Assembly (NCBI RefSeq): GCF_011421595.1
Contig: NZ_WTLH01000043.1
Location: 1-32,954, forward strand
Direction of reading: 5' to 3'
DNA length: 32,954 bases
DNA from: Streptomyces sp. YIM 98790
GTDB taxonomy: Bacteria > Actinomycetota > Actinomycetes > Streptomycetales > Streptomycetaceae
Made by a program: the position numbers and the translations under genes. Positions 25,537 through 32,954 of this stretch are shown in pieces. The notes beneath the pieces were generated by a model that saw only the letters and a program-made list of their open reading frames with translations, had not been told where the DNA came from and ran no database searches. Positions within the stretch are counted from its first letter, which is position 1; every line of letters begins with the position of its first letter.

Positions 25537-26856
25537 ATGATGACAGCCGACACCGAGGGCGGCGGCGCCCGGCCGTCCGGCAACGAGGCGCTCACCCGGC
25601 GCTGGCAGGCGGCCCACACCGACAACTACGGCACCCCGCGCATCCCGCTGGTGCGCGGCCGGGGCACCCGGCTGTGGGACGCCGACGGCCGCGAGTACCT
25701 GGACTTCATCGGCGGTATCGCGGTGAACTCCCTGGGCACCGCACATCCGGCGGTCGTCGCCGCGGTCTCCGAGCAGATCGCCACCCTGGGCCACGTCTCC
25801 AACCTGTTCGTGGCCGAACCCACCGTGGCGCTCGCCGAACGCCTGCTGGAACTGGCCGGCCGCCCCGGCAGGGTGTACTTCTCCAACTCCGGCGCGGAGG
25901 CCAACGAGGCCGCGTTCAAGATCGCCCGGCTCACCGGCCGGCCGCAGATCGTGGCCTCCCACGGCGGCTTCCACGGCCGCACCATGGGTGCGCTGGCGCT
26001 GACCGGCCAGAGCGCCAAGCAGGACGGGTTCCATCCGCTGCCGGGCGGTGTGCGCCACGTCCCCTACGGCGACGCCGAGGCGCTCGGCGCCGCCGTCACC
26101 GAGGACACCGCCATGGTGCTGCTGGAGCCCATCCAGGGCGAGAACGGCGTGGTGGTACCGCCGGCCGGCTATCTGGCCGCGGCCCGCGAGATCACCCGCG
26201 CCACCGGCACGCTGCTCGCCCTGGACGAGGTGCAGACCGGCATCGGCCGCACCGGTCACTGGTTCGCCGGACAGGCCGAGGGTGTCGAGCCGGACCTGAT
26301 CACCCTGGCCAAGGGGCTGGCCGGCGGCCTGCCGATCGGCGCCACGCTGGCCTTCGGGCCCGCCGCCGGACTGCTCACGCCGGGCCGGCACGGCTCCACC
26401 TTCGGCGGCAACCCGGTCTCCTGTGCCGCCGCGCTGGCCGTGCTCGACACCATCACCTCCACCGGTCTGCTGGAGAACGTCAAGCGCACCGGGGAGCGGC
26501 TGCGCGACGGAATCCGGCAGCTCGGACACCCGCTGGTGGACCGGGTGCGGGGAGCCGGGCTGCTGCTCGGTATCGTGCTCACCGAGCCGCGTGCCGCGCA
26601 GGTCCAGCAGGCGGCGCAGAACGCGGGAATCCTGGTGCAGGCGGTGGCGCCGGACGTGATCCGGCTGGCGCCTCCGCTGATCGCCGGTGATGCCGAGGCG
26701 GACGCGCTGCTGGCGGCCCTGCCCGCGATCCTGGACACCGTGGACACCGTGGACACCGGCACCGCCGGCGCCACGGGCACCGCCGGTGCCGCAGGCGTCA
26801 CCGGTGTGCAGGGCAGCGCGGCGGGTGGAGCCGCCAGGCCGGAAGGACGGAGATGA
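25537..26856 (+). CDS. argD: Acetylornithine aminotransferase
   Basis: A PLP enzyme converting N-acetylglutamate semialdehyde and glutamate to N-acetylornithine. The 439-residue protein has the phosphate-binding [14 protein letters not shown] (118-131), [12 protein letters not shown] (142-153), Asp230 in [12 protein letters not shown] and the Schiff-base Lys259 in [14 protein letters not shown]. The catalytic part ends near 400; a 40-residue Ala/Gly/Thr-rich tail ([12 protein letters not shown]...) is extra. The AGGAGG at 25525-25530 starts within the argB stop. The stop overlaps the argR ATG (ATGA). Confidence 0.95.
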   Translation: MMTADTEGGGARPSGNEALTRRWQAAHTDNYGTPRIPLVRGRGTRLWDADGREYLDFIGGIAVNSLGTAHPAVVAAVSEQIATLGHVSNLFVAEPTVALAERLLELAGRPGRVYFSNSGAEANEAAFKIARLTGRPQIVASHGGFHGRTMGALALTGQSAKQDGFHPLPGGVRHVPYGDAEALGAAVTEDTAMVLLEPIQGENGVVVPPAGYLAAAREITRATGTLLALDEVQTGIGRTGHWFAGQAEGVEPDLITLAKGLAGGLPIGATLAFGPAAGLLTPGRHGSTFGGNPVSCAAALAVLDTITSTGLLENVKRTGERLRDGIRQLGHPLVDRVRGAGLLLGIVLTEPRAAQVQQAAQNAGILVQAVAPDVIRLAPPLIAGDAEADALLAALPAILDTVDTVDTGTAGATGTAGAAGVTGVQGSAAGGAARPEGRR

Positions 26857-27380
26857 CGGGCGCTCGCAACGGCGGCCACGCCGTACCGCAGACGCGTACC
26901 GCGCGCCACCGCAGGATCGTGGAGATCCTCAACCGGCAGCCGGTGCGGTCGCAGAGCCAGCTGGCCAGACTGCTGCTGGACGACGGGCTGAGCGTCACCC
27001 AGGCCACGCTGAGCCGGGACCTGGACGAACTGGGCGCGGTGAAGATCCGCAACGACAAGGGCGAGCTGATCTACGCCGTGCCCAGCGAGGGGGGATTCCG
27101 CACGCCGCACGCTCCGCTGGGCGAGTCGGTGAAGGAACAGCGGATGGCCCGTCTGGCCGGGGAGCTGCTGATCTCCGCCGAGGCATCGGCCAATCTGGTG
27201 GTGCTGCGCACCCCGCCGGGCGCCGCGCAGTTCCTGGCCTCCGCCATCGACCAGGCGGAGCTGCACGCCATCCTCGGCACCATCGCCGGGGACGACACCG
27301 TGCTGCTGATCAGCCGCGATCCCTCCGGCGGCCAGACCCTCGCCGACCACCTCCTGCGACTCGCCGAACACGAGCGCTGA
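26853..27380 (+). CDS. argR: Arginine repressor
   Basis: A 175-residue hexameric repressor. The winged-helix DNA-binding domain (about 15-85) contains [17 protein letters not shown] (48-64), whose Ser54-Arg55 pair contacts ARG boxes. The C-terminal domain carries the arginine-binding and trimerisation motif GTIAGDDT (142-149). Its ATG overlaps the argD stop. It probably represses its own operon through the argC upstream sites, and argGH through the sites at 30081. Confidence 0.95.
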   Translation: MTGARNGGHAVPQTRTARHRRIVEILNRQPVRSQSQLARLLLDDGLSVTQATLSRDLDELGAVKIRNDKGELIYAVPSEGGFRTPHAPLGESVKEQRMARLAGELLISAEASANLVVLRTPPGAAQFLASAIDQAELHAILGTIAGDDTVLLISRDPSGGQTLADHLLRLAEHER

Positions 27381-27434
27381 CCGCCGGGGCCTGCCGCCTC
27401 CGCGGCGACGGCCCGGGAAACGGGACGGAAAGGC

Positions 27435-27466
27435 GTCCGGCCCCGGGAGGAGGACCGGGGCCGGAC
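27435..27466. terminator. Bidirectional terminator between argR and the polyprenyl synthase gene
   Basis: Perfect 12-bp arms GTCCGGCCCCGG (27435-27446) and CCGGGGCCGGAC (27455-27466) with an eight-base loop, between convergent genes. It ends both the arg operon and the isoprenoid pair. Confidence 0.8.
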
Positions 27467-27479
27467 GGACGGGGGGCGG

Positions 27480-28523
27480 TCAGTGGTCGCGGCGGGCGGC
27501 CAGGTGGGCCAGGGCGGTGAGCTCGGCGGCGGGACGCTCGGCGGGCGCGGCGGACTCCAGCGCGCCGAGTGCCAGGGCGAGCTGTTCGGCCGCGGCGTTC
27601 TCCGCCCAGGCCCGGCCGCCGGCCCGCTCGACCAGTCCGGCCAGCCGCGCGGTCTGCTCCGGGCCGTCGTCACTGCCCGGGCGGCGGTACGCCGCGGCCA
27701 GCGCGGCCGCGGCCGGGCTGCCCGAGGCGAGGGCGGCCACCACCGGCAGGGACTTCTTCCGGCTGGTCAGATCCGCGCCCGCCGGTTTGCCGGTGACCTC
27801 CGGATCGCCCCAGATTCCCAGCAGGTCGTCGGCGAGCTGGAACGCCATGCCCAGGTGGTGCCCGAAACGGCGCAGCGACTCGGTCTGCTCCGCCGAGCCG
27901 CCGCCCCACAGCGCGCCCAGCGCGCAGGAGCAGGCCAGCAGCTGGGCCGTCTTCCGCTCGGTCATGGCCAGGCACTCGGCGAGCGAGACGGTGTCCCGCT
28001 CCTCGAAGGAGAGATCCGCCTGCTCGCCCTCGATCAGCCGGGTGGTGGCGTCCGCCAGCAGACCGATGGCGGCGGCCGCGCGGGGGCTGCGGTCCTCGGC
28101 CAGCACCCGGGTGGCCTGGGCCAGCAGCGCGTCCCCGGCCAGCAGCGCGGCCGGGGAGCCGAACACCGTCCAGGCCGTCGCCCGGTGCCGCCGGGTGGTG
28201 TCCCCGTCCAGGATGTCGTCGTGCAGCAGCGAGAAGTTGTGCACCAGCTCCACCGCCACGGCCGGGGCCACCGCCTCCCTGGGGGAGCCGCCGACCGCCT
28301 CGGCGCAGGTGAAGACCAGCGCCGGGCGCAGCGCCTTGCCGGCCGGCCCGCTGTCCGGCCGGCCGGCCGCGTCGGTCCAGCCGAAGTGGTAGGCGGCGAC
28401 CCGGGCGACCGGGCCCGGCAGTCTGCGGACCCAGGTGTGCAGGGCGGGCTCCAGCAGCGTCCGGGAGCGGCGCAGCGCGGCGCGGGCCGGGCGGGCCTGG
28501 CCGGTGTCGGGGGCGGTGGTCAT
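27480..28523 (-). CDS. Polyprenyl (likely geranylgeranyl) diphosphate synthase
   Basis: A 347-residue trans-isoprenyl diphosphate synthase condensing IPP with allylic diphosphates. The first Asp-rich motif is DDILDGD (Asp102-Asp106); the second is DDLLGIWGD (232-240), with Gly in place of the third Asp, a variant common in Streptomyces. Phe97, the fifth residue before the first motif, suggests a product around C20 (known chain-length rule). Arg residues of [10 protein letters not shown] (62-71) and KTAQLL are present. ATG 28523 has GGAGG seven bases upstream and overlaps the ispG stop (ATGA), so it is coupled to IspG. The final product chemistry (carotenoid, hopanoid, quinone) is not shown by neighbours. 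Confidence 0.88.
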   Translation of the reverse strand: MTTAPDTGQARPARAALRRSRTLLEPALHTWVRRLPGPVARVAAYHFGWTDAAGRPDSGPAGKALRPALVFTCAEAVGGSPREAVAPAVAVELVHNFSLLHDDILDGDTTRRHRATAWTVFGSPAALLAGDALLAQATRVLAEDRSPRAAAAIGLLADATTRLIEGEQADLSFEERDTVSLAECLAMTERKTAQLLACSCALGALWGGGSAEQTESLRRFGHHLGMAFQLADDLLGIWGDPEVTGKPAGADLTSRKKSLPVVAALASGSPAAAALAAAYRRPGSDDGPEQTARLAGLVERAGGRAWAENAAAEQLALALGALESAAPAERPAAELTALAHLAARRDH

Positions 28524-29713
28524 CGGGCCACCTCCTGCGCGACGGCCGGGATCCCGGCATGTCCGGCCCGTTCCCCGGCACGGTCGAGCGACTGTTCCGG
28601 TGGCTGTTCGGCTGCCTGCTCCCCGGCCAGGCGGAGCGCCTCCTCGAGCAGGGCCTCCACGATCCGGGACTCGGGAACGGTCCGCACCACGTCGCCGCGG
28701 ACGAAGATCTGGCCCTTGCCGTTGCCCGAGGAGACTCCGATGTCGGCCTCGCGCGCCTCGCCGGGGCCGTTCACCACGCAGCCCATGACCGCCACCCGCA
28801 GCGGATGCGGGAAACCCTCGAAGGCCGCGGCCACCTGGTCGGTCAGCCGGTAGACGTCCACCTGGGCGCGCCCGCAGGACGGGCAGGAGACGATCTCCAG
28901 CGAGCGCTCGCGCAGGCCCAGCGACTCCAGGATGCCGATGCCGACCTTGACCTCCTCCACCGGGGGCGCGGAGAGCGAGACCCGGATGGTGTCGCCGATG
29001 CCCTCGCCGAGCAGCCGCCCCATGGCCACCGCCGACTTGACCGTGCCCTGGAGCAGCGGCCCGGCCTCGGTGACCCCCAGGTGCAGCGGGTAGTCGCACT
29101 CGGCGGCCAGCTGCCGGTACGCCTCGACCGCCACCACGGGGTCGTGGTGCTTGACCGAGATCTTGAGGTCGCGGAAGCCGTGCTCCTCGAACAGGGAGCA
29201 CTCCCACAGCGCGGACTCCACCAGCGCGGCGGGGGTGGCCCGGCCGTGCTTGCGCAGCAGCCGTTCGTCCAGCGAGCCCGCGTTCACGCCGATCCGGATC
29301 GGTACCCCGGCGTCGCCGGCCGCCCGGGCGATCTCCCGGACCCGGTCGTCGAAGCGGCGGATGTTGCCGGGATTGACCCGGACCGCGGCGCAGCCCGCCT
29401 CGATCGCGGCGAACACGTAGCGGGGCTGGAAGTGGATGTCGGCGATCACCGGGATCCGGGACTGCCGGGCGATCTCCGGCAGGGCATCGGCGTCGTCCTG
29501 CGAGGGCACCGCTACCCGGACGATCTGGCACCCGGCGGCGGTGAGTCCGGCGATCTGGCGGAGAGTGGCACCCACGTCGGCGGTGACGGTGGTGGTCATG
29601 GACTGGACGGAGACCGGCTCCCCGCCGCCGACCGGCACCGGGCCCACCATGATGCGGCGGGACGGTCTGCGGGCGGCGACGGGCCGGGCGGGCATACCGA
29701 GATCGACGGGCAT
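28520..29713 (-). CDS. ispG: 4-hydroxy-3-methylbut-2-en-1-yl diphosphate synthase (IspG/GcpE)
   Basis: The penultimate MEP-pathway enzyme, reducing ME-cPP to HMBPP with a [4Fe-4S] cluster. The 397-residue protein has the TIM-barrel part ([28 protein letters not shown], VRVNPGN) and the cluster signature C-x2-C-x31-C-x6-E exactly: Cys277, Cys280, Cys312, Glu319. About 40 residues of Gln/Glu/Ala-rich tail follow. ATG 29713 has GGGGGAG upstream. The frame stays open to 30097, but that Pro/Arg-rich extension is probably the untranslated leader. Streptomyces often carry two ispG copies, one in a terpenoid cluster; this may be the second. Confidence 0.93.
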   Translation of the reverse strand: MPVDLGMPARPVAARRPSRRIMVGPVPVGGGEPVSVQSMTTTVTADVGATLRQIAGLTAAGCQIVRVAVPSQDDADALPEIARQSRIPVIADIHFQPRYVFAAIEAGCAAVRVNPGNIRRFDDRVREIARAAGDAGVPIRIGVNAGSLDERLLRKHGRATPAALVESALWECSLFEEHGFRDLKISVKHHDPVVAVEAYRQLAAECDYPLHLGVTEAGPLLQGTVKSAVAMGRLLGEGIGDTIRVSLSAPPVEEVKVGIGILESLGLRERSLEIVSCPSCGRAQVDVYRLTDQVAAAFEGFPHPLRVAVMGCVVNGPGEAREADIGVSSGNGKGQIFVRGDVVRTVPESRIVEALLEEALRLAGEQAAEQPPEQSLDRAGERAGHAGIPAVAQEVAR

Positions 29714-30071
29714 GGAAACGCTCCCCCTGAGGGTCGTGCGAGGGCGAGGTGAGGACTCGGGACAAGGCGGCCGGCGGGGCCGGTCGCGGAAGGGCTCGTC
29801 GCGGACGGACTCGTCGAGGAAGGGTGCGTCGGTGATGCGCGGACGTCGTGCGGTGTCTCCAGCTTGGGGGCGTACAGGAGGGTTCCGGAACGGCGCACTC
29901 CGTTCCGGAGCGTGCGCCCGGTGCCACGAAGCACCGCCCGTCGGCCCTCCTTGCGCGGTTGACCTGCGGGGTTGTCGGTGCACGGGAGGCGCGGGCGGTG
30001 CTTCAACCCGGCCGGCCGCGGCCCGCCCGGCCGGGTCCGCGCCCCTTTCCCGCCCGGCCCGCGGGGCCGCG
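29714..30071. promoter_or_regulatory. Divergent intergenic region with stacked, partly exclusive inverted repeats
   Basis: This stretch holds no supported gene. Inverted repeats: E ACCCGGCCGG/CCGGCCGGGT (30006-30015, 30027-30036); A GAAGCACCGCCCG/CGGGCGGTGCTTC (29928-29940, 29992-30004), continued by CCTCC/GGAGG inside; B GGTGC/GCACC (29920-29924, 29931-29935), sharing bases with A; C GGCGCAC/GTGCGCC (29892-29898, 29912-29918); D TCCGGAACGG/CCGTTCCGGA (29884-29893, 29900-29909), sharing bases with C. Read on the minus strand this would be an ispG leader with switchable hairpins; as DNA it could be operators. Confidence 0.55.
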
Positions 30072-30118
30072 TTGACGGAACATGCGGAAGTCTGCATACT
30101 TATTCCTGTCGCTGCATG
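30072..30118 (+). promoter_or_regulatory. argG promoter with ARG boxes
   Basis: TTGACG (30072-30077) and CATACT (30095-30100) with 17-bp spacing. CATGCGGAAGTCTGCATA (30081-30098) is an imperfect ARG-box palindrome lying in the spacer and -10, and GCTGCATGC (30110-30118) covers the likely transcription start. The sequence resembles the site before argC, supporting joint control by ArgR. Confidence 0.75.
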
Positions 30119-30125
30119 CTTCTAA

Positions 30126-32804
<2,679 letters not shown>

Positions 32805-32821
32805 GCAGGCGACGAGACGGC

Positions 32822-32869
32822 GGAGGGCCGGGGGACACGGGCCGCGCGGCCCGTGTCCCCCGGCCCTCC
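32822..32869 (+). terminator. Very long perfect terminator hairpin after argH
   Basis: Two 24-base arms (32822-32845 and 32846-32869) are perfectly complementary with no spacer, so the loop would form from the central GCGC bases. It is 18 bp beyond the argH stop. Confidence 0.85.
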
Positions 32870-32954
32870 CTGCAGCGGGCCCTGACCGGCCGACAGCCCC
32901 CGGCCGGGCGCCGCCGGGCGGGTCACCGGCCGGCACAGCGGGCCGGGATCAGCG

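Noticed and set aside
29714..30097. N-terminal extension of IspG with a [15 protein letters not shown] stretch
   Set aside because: No SD at the upstream start and Pro/Arg-rich noise; the stretch reflects short DNA repeats. ATG 29713 has a good SD.

Overview
The window is GC-rich DNA with GTG starts, ATGA/GTGA stop-start overlaps and gene families typical of Actinobacteria. Synteny (infC-rpmI-rplT, an rRNA methylase, a histidine kinase, pheST, then argCJBDR and argGH) points to Streptomyces or a close relative, and it looks like chromosomal core. I cannot name the species from sequence alone. I see no insertion sequence, phage gene, tRNA, rRNA or CRISPR array.

Layout. (1) 1-3139: a membrane-anchored protein cut by the left edge, translationally coupled to a mycosin-type subtilase, then a convergent class A beta-lactamase-like serine hydrolase. 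(2) 3301-6236: an SseB-like protein, a DUF1844 protein, a long structured leader, and infC-rpmI-rplT closed by a strong hairpin. infC probably starts at an AUC codon. (3) 6324-12308: a SpoU/TrmH-type RNA methyltransferase, a soluble PAS histidine kinase with no adjacent regulator, and the coupled pheS-pheT pair. (4) 12357-16661: a DUF574 methyltransferase, a stand-alone LigD-type polymerase divergent from Ku (NHEJ), a small HAD-like protein and a 3-hydroxyacyl-CoA dehydrogenase. (5) 16738-21172: a secreted GH74 xyloglucanase with a CBM2 module under a CebR-like operator, divergent from a Tat-exported GHL10-type glycosidase. (6) 21207-22164: a DUF1918 protein and a histidine-phosphatase-fold protein that lacks both catalytic histidines. 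(7) 22201-27380: argC, argJ, argB, argD and argR behind an ARG-box promoter. (8) 27435-29713: a minus-strand isoprenoid pair (ispG and a polyprenyl diphosphate synthase) lying between argR and argGH. (9) 29714-32869: a 422-bp divergent region full of overlapping inverted repeats, then argG-argH and a very long terminator.

How the genes work together. argCJBD carry glutamate to N-acetylornithine and ornithine, argGH finish arginine from citrulline, and ArgR probably represses both halves. infC/rpmI/rplT/pheST are translation genes. The GH74 enzyme and its operator suggest induction by plant beta-glucan breakdown products. The most unusual parts are the ispG upstream region, with inverted repeats that cannot all form at once, the isoprenoid pair splitting the arginine cluster, the operator-rich GH74/GHL10 intergenic region, the degenerate histidine phosphatase and the non-AUG infC start. 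No whole multi-gene system here is clearly new.
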